Below, piece by piece: positions 1-6,920 of a stretch of DNA of 15,847 bases. The translations under genes and the position numbers were made by a program. The notes beneath the pieces were generated by a model. It did no database searches. It saw only the letters and a program-made list of their open reading frames with translations, and was not told the origin of the DNA. The stretch is from an uncultured Ruminococcus sp. (GTDB lineage: Bacteria; Bacillota; Clostridia; Oscillospirales; Acutalibacteraceae): the NCBI GenBank assembly GCA_937892835.1, contig CALBHM010000012.1, positions 1 to 15,847 on the forward strand, given 5' to 3'. How positions within the stretch are numbered: the first letter of the stretch is position 1; each line of letters starts with the position of its first letter.

Positions 1-1269
1 AGAGCCGAGCTTTTCAATAACCGAACCGACATATTGCTCGGGAACCTCAATAATAAGAAGCTCCATCGGCTCACAAAGCTGACCGTTAATTGTTTTATAG
101 ATAACCTCAGGGCGGGAAACCTGGAATTCATAGCCCTGGCGGCGCATTGTTTCAATGAGAATGGAAAGGTGAAGTTCACCTCTGCCGGAAACCTTAAATG
201 TATCGGTTGAGTCTGTTTCCTCAACTCTCATGCTTACGTTTGTTTCAACCTCTTTGAAAAGTCGGTCACGGAGATTTCTTGATGTGACAAATTTACCCTC
301 ACGTCCTGCGAAGGGGCTGTCGTTAACGATAAAGTTCATTGAAATAGTCGGCTCGTCGATTTTAACAAACGGAAGCGGCTCTATACACTCGGGGTCACAA
401 GCCGTTTCGCCGATATTGAGGTCTGCAATGCCGGAAACGCAAACAATATCGCCCATCATTGCACTGTCGACCTCAACTCTTTTAAGACCCTCAAACTGAT
501 AAAGACGTGAAATTTTAACGTTTTCCCGTTCGCCGTCCTGCTTGCAGAGGACAACGTTTTCTCCACGAAGAATCTTACCTCTTTCAACTCGACCTACACC
601 GATTCTACCGATATAATCATCATAATCGAGGCTTGAGAAAAGAATCTGAAGCGGTCCGTCAATGTCGCCGTCGGGAGCACTGATATGCTCGAGAATTGCA
701 TCAAGGAGCGGCCTCATGTCACCCTCACGAACGTCGGGGTCGAGCGACGAATAGCCGTCCTTTGCCGAAGCGTAAACAACCGGGAATTCAATCTGATCCT
801 CGTCTGCGCCAAGCTCGATAAAGAGGTCGAGCACCTCGTCAATGACCTCGGCCGGTCTTGCACCGGGGCGGTCGATTTTGTTAACAACAACAAGAACCTT
901 TTTCTTGAGATTAAGAGCCTTTTTGAGAACGAATCTTGTCTGAGGCATGCAGCCCTCGAAGGCATCAACAAGGAGCAAAACGCCGTCAACCATGGTAAGA
1001 ATTCGCTCAACCTCGCCTCCGAAATCGGCATGGCCCGGGGTGTCGACGATGTTTATTTTAGTGTTCTTGTAATGAACAGCCGTATTCTTTGAAAGAATTG
1101 TAATTCCACGCTCTCTTTCAAGATCGTTAGAGTCCATGACTCTTTCCTGAACCTGCTCGTTCTCACGGAACGTTCCGCTCTGCTTCAAAAGCTCGTCAAC
1201 CAGTGTTGTTTTGCCGTGGTCAACGTGAGCAATGATGGCAACGTTTCTGAGGTTTTCTCTTTTTGACAT
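1..1269 (-). CDS. typA: Translational GTPase TypA/BipA (C-terminus beyond the left edge)
   Basis: A ribosome-associated GTPase of the EF-G/LepA superfamily, linked in other bacteria to 50S assembly and stress or cold growth. The 423 codons read without a stop from ATG at 1267-1269 to the window edge; family members are usually about 600-615 residues, so roughly the last third is missing. Visible GTPase motifs: P-loop AHVDHGKT (residues 14-21), switch I ERERGITI (51-58), G3 DTPGHAD (76-82) and G4 NKID (130-133). The segment near residue 400 (EVIYKTING, then [18 protein letters not shown]) matches the TypA EF-G-like domain rather than LepA or EF-G. An AAAGGTG ribosome binding site lies just upstream of the ATG. 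It is transcribed alone, leftward, from a promoter at 1373-1401, and its leader contains a large hairpin. Family assignment is firm. Confidence 0.96.
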   Translation of the reverse strand, partial: MSKRENLRNVAIIAHVDHGKTTLVDELLKQSGTFRENEQVQERVMDSNDLERERGITILSKNTAVHYKNTKINIVDTPGHADFGGEVERILTMVDGVLLLVDAFEGCMPQTRFVLKKALNLKKKVLVVVNKIDRPGARPAEVIDEVLDLFIELGADEDQIEFPVVYASAKDGYSSLDPDVREGDMRPLLDAILEHISAPDGDIDGPLQILFSSLDYDDYIGRIGVGRVERGKILRGENVVLCKQDGERENVKISRLYQFEGLKRVEVDSAMMGDIVCVSGIADLNIGETACDPECIEPLPFVKIDEPTISMNFIVNDSPFAGREGKFVTSRNLRDRLFKEVETNVSMRVEETDSTDTFKVSGRGELHLSILIETMRRQGYEFQVSRPEVIYKTINGQLCEPMELLIIEVPEQYVGSVIEKLGS

Positions 1270-1290
1270 AGTATCACCTTTCATTATCCT

Positions 1291-1352
1291 GTGGTTCGAG
1301 TTCTTGCAAAATCCCGCATGAGATGTGCCGATTTTGCAAAAATTCGAGCCAC
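1291..1352 (-). promoter_or_regulatory. Large inverted repeat (hairpin) in the typA leader
   Basis: Arms 1291-1313 and 1330-1352 are complementary over 23 positions. In the typA-sense RNA this gives 20 Watson-Crick pairs, one G-U and two mismatches, with a 16-base loop. It begins only about 15 bases after the predicted transcription start and ends about 21 bases before the ATG, so nearly the whole leader is this stem plus the ribosome binding site. No U-run follows, so it is not a terminator for typA. A role in mRNA stability, temperature response or protein binding is inference; I recognise no known RNA family. Confidence 0.6.
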
Positions 1353-1372
1353 TTTTACATATTGATTATTAT

Positions 1373-1401
1373 ATTCTAATATATTATCGGTCGGTAGTCA
1401 A
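1373..1401 (-). promoter_or_regulatory. Sigma-A type promoter of typA
   Basis: On the minus strand TTGACT (1396-1401) and TAGAAT (1373-1378) are separated by 17 bases; an overlapping TATAAT-like sequence lies slightly downstream. Transcription would start near 1366. The spacer contains a direct double CGGT (plus-strand TCGGTCGGT, 1388-1395 region), which might be an operator, but no dyad supports this. Confidence 0.75.
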
Positions 1402-1597
1402 GTTTTATCACTTACATTTTGGCTCATTTTTAATTAAGATTCAGCAGAACAGTGGCAATCGGTATTTGAACGGCAATTATGGCAGGTTCAATTCAGTTTT
1501 GGCACGCATGGGGCTGGTTCAGATATACGGCATAAACGGTTATTTGTACAGTTATCCGCTTTTATTCATAAAATAATATTATATTTTTCATATTTGA
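1402..1597. other. Intergenic region with no recognisable gene
   Basis: This stretch separates the divergent typA and dockerin-gene promoters. I see no ORF with a ribosome binding site, no terminator and no known RNA motif. A reading frame from 1325 to 1576 has no Shine-Dalgarno sequence and runs through the typA leader hairpin and promoter, so it is not called. Confidence 0.5.
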
Positions 1598-1626
1598 TTG
1601 AAAAAACTTTTTTTGTTTGATATAAT
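1598..1626 (+). promoter_or_regulatory. Sigma-A type promoter of the dockerin/lipase operon
   Basis: TTGAAA (1598-1603) and a perfect TATAAT (1621-1626) with a 17-base spacer that is T-rich. The predicted start near 1633 leaves a leader of only about 20 bases before the ATG at 1654. Confidence 0.8.
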
Positions 1627-1653
1627 GTATAAAAATGAATAAAGAGGATGTTT

Positions 1654-2379
1654 ATGGATAATACAAACGCAACTGTTATAAAAAAAAGAAAAAAGAAAAA
1701 AATCAACGCAAAAAAAATATGCATAATTCTTCTTTCGCTGGCTGTTTTGTTTGCCGCCCTTGCGGTTATAATTCATTTCACAACAAGGGTTACGAACGAT
1801 TCTTATGCGAATTGTGCTGTGGGCGACGTTAACGGAGACGGCAAGATCAATTCGGGTGACGCAATTCTTATTCTCAAGTATATGGTCGGTCAAGAGGACA
1901 AGCTCTTTGAGAATCAGATAAAAAATGCCGATGCGAATCTTGACGAAGAGGTTAATTCTCAGGATGCATTGCTCATTCTCAGATATTCAATCGGAGACAT
2001 TTCCTCAATTCCTTATGACGAGCAGAAGGAAAGACTTCTTAACAGCTCATATAAGAGAAAGCAAACCGTTACCGGCGGAAGCTTCACTTCGACAGCGCAG
2101 ATTGTTAACGAGTGGGACAATAACGACGGAACACATTCTTATCAGGTTAATCTGACGATTCGCAATGATTCCGATTCAGATTCGGATTCATGGAAAGCTG
2201 CCATTGTTTTTGACAAGGAAGTGGTTTCGCTGACAAAGAGCTGGGATTGCAATTCGTTTGTTGAGGGAAGAAGTGTTACCCTCGGCGGGGAAGAGATTGC
2301 CGCAGGTGAGTCTGCCGAGTGCGGATTTATCATAACAGCCGAAGAAAACATAGCATTAACCAATTTAACAGTGAGGTAA
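1654..2379 (+). CDS. Membrane-anchored dockerin protein with C-terminal CBM2-like domain
   Basis: A 241-residue protein. The N-terminus is strongly basic (KKRKKKK, residues 10-16) and is followed by a membrane segment at about 22-43, with no obvious signal peptidase site, so it should sit as an N-in membrane anchor with the rest outside. Residues 56-115 are a type I dockerin: two 12-residue calcium loops (DVNGDGKINSGD at 58-69 and DANLDEEVNSQD at 93-104), each followed by a helix. Residues about 146-241 resemble a family 2 carbohydrate-binding module: W-containing strands, SW-x5-F, a central SWDCN and a late GESAECGFI. I infer that the protein displays a carbohydrate-binding domain and docks onto a cohesin. 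An upstream in-frame ATG (1648) touches the AAAGAGG ribosome binding site at 1641-1647, so the ATG at 1654 is preferred. The next gene starts 5 bases after the stop. The CBM2 call is by motif pattern and less certain than the dockerin. Confidence 0.85.
   Translation: MDNTNATVIKKRKKKKINAKKICIILLSLAVLFAALAVIIHFTTRVTNDSYANCAVGDVNGDGKINSGDAILILKYMVGQEDKLFENQIKNADANLDEEVNSQDALLILRYSIGDISSIPYDEQKERLLNSSYKRKQTVTGGSFTSTAQIVNEWDNNDGTHSYQVNLTIRNDSDSDSDSWKAAIVFDKEVVSLTKSWDCNSFVEGRSVTLGGEEIAAGESAECGFIITAEENIALTNLTVR
1680..1717 (+). repeat. Clustered poly-A tracts at the 5' end of the dockerin gene
   Basis: Four homopolymeric runs, A8 (1680-1687), A6 (1689-1694), A7 (1696-1702) and A8 (1710-1717), lie within 38 bases, encoding the lysine-rich juxtamembrane stretch. 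They could allow polymerase slippage or contingency frameshifts; the frame is intact in this copy. Confidence 0.7.
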
Positions 2380-2384
2380 TATTC

Positions 2385-4208
2385 ATGCACAGCTTGGAGA
2401 AAAAGATTATCGCAATCATTCTTACAGTTATTATAACTGCATCATCTTTCACGGTCGCCGGATTTGCAATAAACAAGGATGCTGTTACGAAGGTAGACAG
2501 CGTTGAAGCTGCAACGGATGTGCTTCTTAACAATAACCATGTTGATGACCTTGAAAAAGATGAGGTTTATCCGACAATTCTTATTCACGGAATCGGTCAG
2601 GCAAAAACATTTATGTTGGACGAGGACGGTAATGATGCTGTTGATCCCGACGGTAAAAAGATTACGGGTTGGCCGCTGTATTTCTATGTTCCCGAGCTTG
2701 TTGTAAAGCTCATTGTTCCGATTATTCTTTCGCTTGTAACTCAGAAAGACTTCGGACTTTCAAAGACAGCATATAATGCTGTATACGATGCATTGGAGTA
2801 TATTGCATACAATGAAGACGGCACGCCGAAGAATGATTTCCGTGTTGAAAATTATGATAACCGCTCTGTTGCCGAGTGTACAGAGGAGGAAAAGGAAACA
2901 ATTTATGACCATGTTCCGATTAAGGGCTATACCGATGTAGTCGGTGAAGAAAATCTTTACTATTTCGCATATAATTCATTCGGCGACATGTATGAGATTG
3001 TCGATAATCTTGAAAAGCTCATTGAAAAGGCAAAGAAAGACACGGGTAAGGATAAGGTAAATCTTCTTCCAATCAGTCTCGGCGGCGCAGTTTCCGTTGC
3101 ATATGTCGGCGAGCACCCGCAGGGTGAGGATATTAACAAAATCGTTCTCGTTGTTCCTGCCGCCGACGGTTCGGAAATCGTAGGAAAAATTATGCTCGGT
3201 CAGCTTGATTACAGCGACGCAGGCCTTTACAGAAATATGTTTACAAAGCTCTGCGGAGAGGATAACTACACCGGCTGGCTTATTAATATTGCAATCAGAG
3301 TTTTACCGAAAAATGTTGTTATCGGACTTCTTGACGGCGCTGCGTCGGGTCTTGCCGATTCGGCTCTTGCAAGAGTAACAACAATGTGGGGTCTTGTTCC
3401 GTCATCAATGTATGACGAGCTTGCCGCAAAATATCTTGTCAAGGGTACAAAGTTCGCCGACGATGTGGAAAAGTTCCACAATTCACAGGTCAATTATGTA
3501 AAGAATCTCAAAAACTACGCCGCAAACGGAGTTAAGATCTATGATATCAGCGGTTACGGACTTGAGCTTTACAGCCTCATTGATTCAGATTCAAATTCCG
3601 ACAAGATAATTCATTCTGCTTCAACCTCACTTGGAGCAACCTTCAGCAAGGTCAATGAAAAGTTCCCGGCAGACTACACGCAGAAGAAATATCAGGACAC
3701 TGACTTTATGTCTCCGGACGGTCAGGTTGATGCATCGACTTGTGCGTTCCCGTATACAACATGGTTCTTTGGCAATCAGGATCACGAAAAGCTCGCAAGG
3801 AACGACGTTGTAATCTCACTTGCAAAGGATTTGCTTCTTGTTAAGAATATGGACGTTTTCACAACGGTTGAATATCCGCAGTTTAACGGACACAGAAACA
3901 CAAGAGACCTCAAGAAGTATATCGCCGAGGCAGAAAAGGTTGATCTTTCAACGCTTACCCCCGAGGAGGCGGAACGGCTTTCAACTGCACTTGCAAATGC
4001 AAAGGCGATCCTTGATACAACGATAGTTGTCGAGGGTGAGGAGGAAGCAGCAGAGGAGGAGCTTTACAACGCTCTTGCCGAAATCGGTGTTTACGAAAAG
4101 AAAGACACAACAAAGGATGATGTGCTTCTCTTTGTATGCAAAACGGCGAGTGAATTGCTCTATTATCTCTTCGGACCGAGAGGATTCGGTGAATCGAGAG
4201 CAGCATAA
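2385..4208 (+). CDS. Secreted alpha/beta-hydrolase (lipase-like) with C-terminal FIVAR-like helical domain
   Basis: A 607-residue exported protein. Residues 1-28 form a signal peptide (basic MHSLEKK, a hydrophobic core, probable cleavage after AGFA). HGIG at 68-71 fits the oxyanion-hole strand of lipases. LLPISLGGAVSVAY (about 227-240) fits a nucleophile elbow with Ser231, but the usual first glycine of G-x-S-x-G is proline (P-I-S-L-G). Candidate acid and base residues lie in FFGNQDHEK and FNGHRNT, unproven. Residues about 508-575 form a charged helical segment resembling FIVAR domains of cell-surface proteins. I infer an extracellular esterase or lipase; the substrate is unknown. The start ATG at 2385 is chosen because GAGGT (2373-2377) overlaps the preceding stop codon, implying translational coupling with the dockerin gene. 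It has no dockerin of its own. A terminator follows at 4224. Confidence 0.82.
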   Translation: MHSLEKKIIAIILTVIITASSFTVAGFAINKDAVTKVDSVEAATDVLLNNNHVDDLEKDEVYPTILIHGIGQAKTFMLDEDGNDAVDPDGKKITGWPLYFYVPELVVKLIVPIILSLVTQKDFGLSKTAYNAVYDALEYIAYNEDGTPKNDFRVENYDNRSVAECTEEEKETIYDHVPIKGYTDVVGEENLYYFAYNSFGDMYEIVDNLEKLIEKAKKDTGKDKVNLLPISLGGAVSVAYVGEHPQGEDINKIVLVVPAADGSEIVGKIMLGQLDYSDAGLYRNMFTKLCGEDNYTGWLINIAIRVLPKNVVIGLLDGAASGLADSALARVTTMWGLVPSSMYDELAAKYLVKGTKFADDVEKFHNSQVNYVKNLKNYAANGVKIYDISGYGLELYSLIDSDSNSDKIIHSASTSLGATFSKVNEKFPADYTQKKYQDTDFMSPDGQVDASTCAFPYTTWFFGNQDHEKLARNDVVISLAKDLLLVKNMDVFTTVEYPQFNGHRNTRDLKKYIAEAEKVDLSTLTPEEAERLSTALANAKAILDTTIVVEGEEEAAEEELYNALAEIGVYEKKDTTKDDVLLFVCKTASELLYYLFGPRGFGESRAA

Positions 4209-4223
4209 ATTTTATGTATAACA

Positions 4224-4256
4224 AAATCCCGACATTGAAAAATGCCGGGATTTTTT
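4224..4256 (+). terminator. Intrinsic terminator of the dockerin/lipase operon
   Basis: Arms 4224-4236 and 4241-4253 pair at 12 of 13 positions around a GAAA tetraloop, followed by six T residues. It sits 15 bases after the lipase stop and just before the T-box promoter. Confidence 0.9.
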
Positions 4257-4275
4257 GGGATTTTTCAAAAAACCA

Positions 4276-4304
4276 TTGACAAACATATTTTTTTGTACTA
4301 CAAT
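4276..4304 (+). promoter_or_regulatory. Sigma-A type promoter of the T-box/trpB unit
   Basis: TTGACA (4276-4281) and TACAAT (4299-4304) separated by 17 bases. The predicted start is near 4311, at the 5' end of the T-box leader. Confidence 0.9.
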
Positions 4305-4310
4305 GCAGTA

Positions 4311-4580
4311 AACCGATGAGGAAGAGTAAGTAAACTCCGACGGACACTTCAGAGAGCTGTAGTTTGGTGCGATACAGTGTGAAAAGCAGAGTTGAATGGA
4401 CTTCCGAGGGCGAGCAGAATTAAAAGTATGCAAGCCGGAGAGGGCACTCCGTTAACAATAACCGTCGTATAATGGGGTACGAGCTAAGTGGACACGAAAA
4501 TGTGTCAAGCAGGGTGGCACCGCAGGAGTATATCTCTTGTCCCGGCAATGTTGTCGGGACAGGAGTTTTTTTGTTTTTAT
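4311..4580 (+). ncRNA. Tryptophan T-box leader (tRNA-sensing riboswitch)
   Basis: A T-box leader senses uncharged tRNA and prevents termination when the amino acid is scarce. The hallmark T-box sequence AGGGTGGCACCGC is at 4511-4523. Upstream are typical Stem I pieces (AGAGAGC near 4352, GGTG near 4367) and the specifier context GAA-TGG-ACTTCCGAGG. The triplet after GAA is TGG at 4397-4399, the tryptophan codon, matching the trpB gene it precedes. A small hairpin (GGACAC/GTGTC, about 4490-4507) just before the T-box fits Stem III. The competing terminator is at 4534-4572. Family certain; specifier read by pattern, and it agrees with the downstream gene. Confidence 0.93.
4534..4572 (+). terminator. 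T-box regulatory terminator
   Basis: Arms 4534-4548 and 4551-4565 are complementary over 15 positions (two G-U or near pairs), followed by a run of seven T residues. Its 5' arm overlaps the sequence needed by the T-box antiterminator, the expected mutually exclusive arrangement. Confidence 0.92.
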
Positions 4581-4628
4581 GCCCCGGCACGGCTCAGACA
4601 AAAATATTTTTGAAAAGGAGAGACAGTT

Positions 4629-6005
4629 ATGAGCAACACAGAAAAAATTCCGTACAAAATTTACCTCGATGAAAAGGAAATGCCGAAGCAGTGGTATAAC
4701 GTTCGTGCAGACATGAAGAACAAGCCGGCACCGCTTCTCAATCCCGGCACGCACGAGCCTATGGGCTTTGATGATCTTCGTCCGGTTTTCTGCGATGAGC
4801 TTATTAAGCAGGAGCTTGACAATGACACGGCTTATTTTGACATTCCCGATGAGATTCTCGATTTCTACAAGATGTACCGTCCGTCTCCTCTGGTAAGAGC
4901 CTATTGCCTTGAGAAAAAGCTTGGCACTCCGGCAAAGATTTACTATAAATTTGAGGGCAACAACACCAGCGGAAGCCATAAGCTCAACAGTGCGATTGCC
5001 CAGGCATATTACGCAAAGAAGCAGGGACTTAAGGGTGTTACGACAGAGACCGGAGCAGGCCAGTGGGGCACGGCACTCAGCATGGCTTGTGCATATCTCG
5101 GACTTGACTGTAAGGTATACATGGTTAAATGCTCCTATGAGCAGAAGCCGTTCCGCCGTGAGGTTATGAGAACCTACGGCGCATCGGTTACTCCCAGCCC
5201 GAGCACCGAAACAGAGGTCGGCAAGAAGATTCTTGCAGAGCACCCGGGCACAACGGGAAGCCTCGGCTGTGCTATCAGTGAGGCCGTTGAGGTTGCAACA
5301 ACTCATGAAGGCTACCGCTATGTTCTCGGCAGCGTTCTCAACCAGGTTCTTCTTCACCAGTCAGTCATCGGCCTTGAATCTAAGATTGCGATGGACAAAT
5401 ACGGAATTAAACCCGATGTCATCATTGGATGCGCAGGCGGCGGTTCAAACCTCGGCGGACTTATTTCTCCGTTCATGGGCGAAAAGCTCAGAGGAGAGGC
5501 CGATTATCAGTTCATCGCCGTTGAACCGGCAAGCTGCCCGAGCTTCACAAGAGGTAAGTTTGCTTACGATTTCTGCGACACGGGTATGGTTTGCCCTCTT
5601 GCAAAGATGTATACACTCGGCAGCGGATTTATTCCGTCGGCAAACCATGCAGGCGGACTTCGCTATCACGGAATGAGCTCTATCCTCAGCCAGCTTTACC
5701 ATGACGGCCTTATGGAAGCAAGAAGTGTTGAGCAGACCAAGGTATTTGAAGCGGCAGAGCAGTTCGCAAGAGTCGAGGGTATTCTCCCGGCTCCCGAAAG
5801 CAGCCATGCAATCAGAGTAGCTATTGATGAAGCTCTCAAGTGCAAGGAAACAGGAGAAGAAAAGACGATTCTCTTTGGCTTGACAGGCACAGGCTACTTC
5901 GATATGTACGCATATGAAGCTTTCAACGACGGCACAATGTCGGACTACATTCCGACAGATGCCGACCTTGAAAAGGGCTTTGCAGGTCTGCCTAAAATGG
6001 ACTGA
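4629..6005 (+). CDS. trpB: TrpB2-type tryptophan synthase beta chain
   Basis: A PLP-dependent enzyme joining indole (or an indole-like donor) with serine to give tryptophan, cytoplasmic. The 458-residue length and the long N-terminal extension before the PSPLVRA strand (residues 85-91) are typical of the TrpB2 subgroup rather than the shorter TrpB1. GSHKLNSA places the Schiff-base lysine at K118. ETGAGQWGTAL gives the catalytic glutamate at E140. GCAGGGSNLGG (267-277) binds the PLP phosphate. GGAG about 8 bases before the ATG supports the start. No trpA or other trp gene is adjacent, so it may work with a distant TrpA, or salvage free indole; the sequence does not decide this. The Trp T-box upstream shows control by tryptophan supply. 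Confidence 0.93.
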   Translation: MSNTEKIPYKIYLDEKEMPKQWYNVRADMKNKPAPLLNPGTHEPMGFDDLRPVFCDELIKQELDNDTAYFDIPDEILDFYKMYRPSPLVRAYCLEKKLGTPAKIYYKFEGNNTSGSHKLNSAIAQAYYAKKQGLKGVTTETGAGQWGTALSMACAYLGLDCKVYMVKCSYEQKPFRREVMRTYGASVTPSPSTETEVGKKILAEHPGTTGSLGCAISEAVEVATTHEGYRYVLGSVLNQVLLHQSVIGLESKIAMDKYGIKPDVIIGCAGGGSNLGGLISPFMGEKLRGEADYQFIAVEPASCPSFTRGKFAYDFCDTGMVCPLAKMYTLGSGFIPSANHAGGLRYHGMSSILSQLYHDGLMEARSVEQTKVFEAAEQFARVEGILPAPESSHAIRVAIDEALKCKETGEEKTILFGLTGTGYFDMYAYEAFNDGTMSDYIPTDADLEKGFAGLPKMD

Positions 6006-6023
6006 TTTTCTTGCTTGCAAGCC

Positions 6024-6052
6024 TTGACAAACCGATATAATTGATGTAATAT
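6024..6052 (+). promoter_or_regulatory. Promoter of the TPP riboswitch/thiT unit
   Basis: TTGACA (6024-6029) lies 18 bases after the trpB stop. The -10 is either TGTAAT (6045-6050, 15-base spacer) or TAATAT (6047-6052, 17-base spacer). Either gives a start just before the aptamer. Confidence 0.75.
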
Positions 6053-6057
6053 ATTCA

Positions 6058-6136
6058 CAACAGCAGGGGTGCTGAGAAATCGGCTGAGATCATACCCTTA
6101 ACCTGATTCGGATAATACCGACGTAGGAAGCTATTG
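6058..6136 (+). ncRNA. TPP riboswitch aptamer (THI element)
   Basis: The conserved THI box parts appear in order: GGGGTGC (6066-6072), GGCTGAGAT (6082-6090), ACCC then AACCTGATTCGG (6094-6111), TAATACCGACGTAGGAAG (6113-6130). The P1 stem can form between 6058-6064 and 6130-6136 with one mismatch. It binds thiamine pyrophosphate, and it precedes a thiamine transporter gene, as expected. Confidence 0.96.
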
Positions 6137-6148
6137 AAGTAAAATCTA

Positions 6149-6181
6149 CGCCCGGTGGTTCATCCGCCGGGCGATTTTCTT
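6149..6181 (+). terminator. TPP riboswitch expression-platform terminator
   Basis: Arms 6149-6158 and 6164-6173 pair at all ten positions (one G-U), loop TTCAT, then a T-rich tail. CTACG at 6146-6150 is complementary to CGTAG at 6122-6126 inside the aptamer core. The antiterminator would therefore use the base of the terminator stem, and TPP binding would free it to terminate. Confidence 0.9.
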
Positions 6182-6213
6182 TGATCAGGTAATGCTGTGA
6201 AAGGAGTTTTATT

Positions 6214-6867
6214 ATGAAAAGCAAAACAATGGACAAATCAAACGAAACGACCTTAAAGCTGACGGTCAGCGCAATCATGGTTGCACTTTCAACGGTGCTT
6301 TCATTTGTTAAGTTTTCCGAGCTTCCGTATGGCGGCTCCGTAACACTCTTCAGCTTCGTACCGATTCTTTTTGTAGGCTATGCTTACGGCGCAAAATGGG
6401 GCCTCGGTGCAGGTCTTGTTCACGGAATTCTTCAGATGATTTTCGGAATTTCCGGTGCAACGGCAGGTGCAGGTTTCAAATGGTATCAGGTAGTTCTCTG
6501 TGCACTTCTTGACTATCTTATAGCTTTCGGTGTGCTCGGTCTCAGCGGCGTGTTCAAAAAGTCAATCAAGAATCCTCAGGCTTCATTTGCACTCGGTGCA
6601 CTTTTTGCTTGTGTACTCAAGTATATTTCTCATGTTCTTTCGGGCTACATCCTCTTCGGCGGTTGGGCTGAATGGTTCTTCACCGAGGGCGGCGGAATGT
6701 CATACGGCTCGAAGATTCTTTCAACTTACAGCGGAAACGTTCTTAGCGCAGTTTATTCGTTGATTTACAACGCAACATTCAGTATTCCGGAAACAATTCT
6801 TTCTCTTGTAATGGTTGTTGTTCTTATCAGCATTAAGCCGATTCGCAAGGCAGCGGGAATCAAATGA
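6214..6867 (+). CDS. thiT: Thiamine ECF transporter S-component ThiT
   Basis: The substrate-binding membrane subunit of an energy-coupling factor importer, capturing thiamine at the cell surface and using a shared EcfAAT module encoded elsewhere. The 217 residues contain about six hydrophobic segments. LPYGGSVTL (37-45) matches the ThiT/YuaJ signature near the first loop. SHVLSGYILFGGW (139-151) with H140 and W151, and YN at 185-186, correspond to the thiamine-site region of the family. There is a short extra stretch, about WFFTEGGGMSYGS, compared with the compact GYIFWG...PEGMSP form I recall. AAGGAG (6201-6206), 7 bases before the ATG, fixes the start. It is a single-gene unit under the TPP riboswitch and ends at a hairpin shared with rarA. 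Confidence 0.95.
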   Translation: MKSKTMDKSNETTLKLTVSAIMVALSTVLSFVKFSELPYGGSVTLFSFVPILFVGYAYGAKWGLGAGLVHGILQMIFGISGATAGAGFKWYQVVLCALLDYLIAFGVLGLSGVFKKSIKNPQASFALGALFACVLKYISHVLSGYILFGGWAEWFFTEGGGMSYGSKILSTYSGNVLSAVYSLIYNATFSIPETILSLVMVVVLISIKPIRKAAGIK

Positions 6868-6884
6868 TTTCAGTACAAAATATA

Positions 6885-6914
6885 ACACGGGCGGTTTTCC
6901 GTCCGTGTTTCTTT
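6885..6914. terminator. Terminator between convergent thiT and rarA
   Basis: Arms 6885-6894 and 6899-6908 pair at all ten positions (one wobble) around a TTTT loop, with TTCTTT following on the plus strand. It lies 17 bases after the thiT stop and 12 before the rarA stop. The minus-strand side has a weaker T-rich tail, so it may act in both directions. Confidence 0.85.
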
Positions 6915-6920
6915 ATGCAT

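Noticed and set aside
685..1092. Plus-strand reading frame of 135 codons inside typA
   Set aside because: It lies antisense to conserved TypA GTPase motifs; no ribosome binding site and no recognisable domain.
1291..1352. tRNA-like fragment (GGTTCGAG resembling a T-arm)
   Set aside because: No anticodon arm, D-arm or acceptor pairing can be built around it; the bases are explained by the inverted repeat.
1387..1396. Operator-like TCGGTCGGT in the typA promoter spacer
   Set aside because: It is a short direct repeat without dyad symmetry and has no matching second site in the window.
1325..1576. Plus-strand 83-codon frame between typA and the dockerin gene
   Set aside because: No ribosome binding site, and it runs through the typA leader hairpin and promoter.
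4452..5357. Minus-strand reading frame of 301 codons opposite the T-box end and trpB
   Set aside because: It overlaps a certain trpB coding region and its T-box leader, shows no family motif, and has low-quality composition typical of an antisense shadow.
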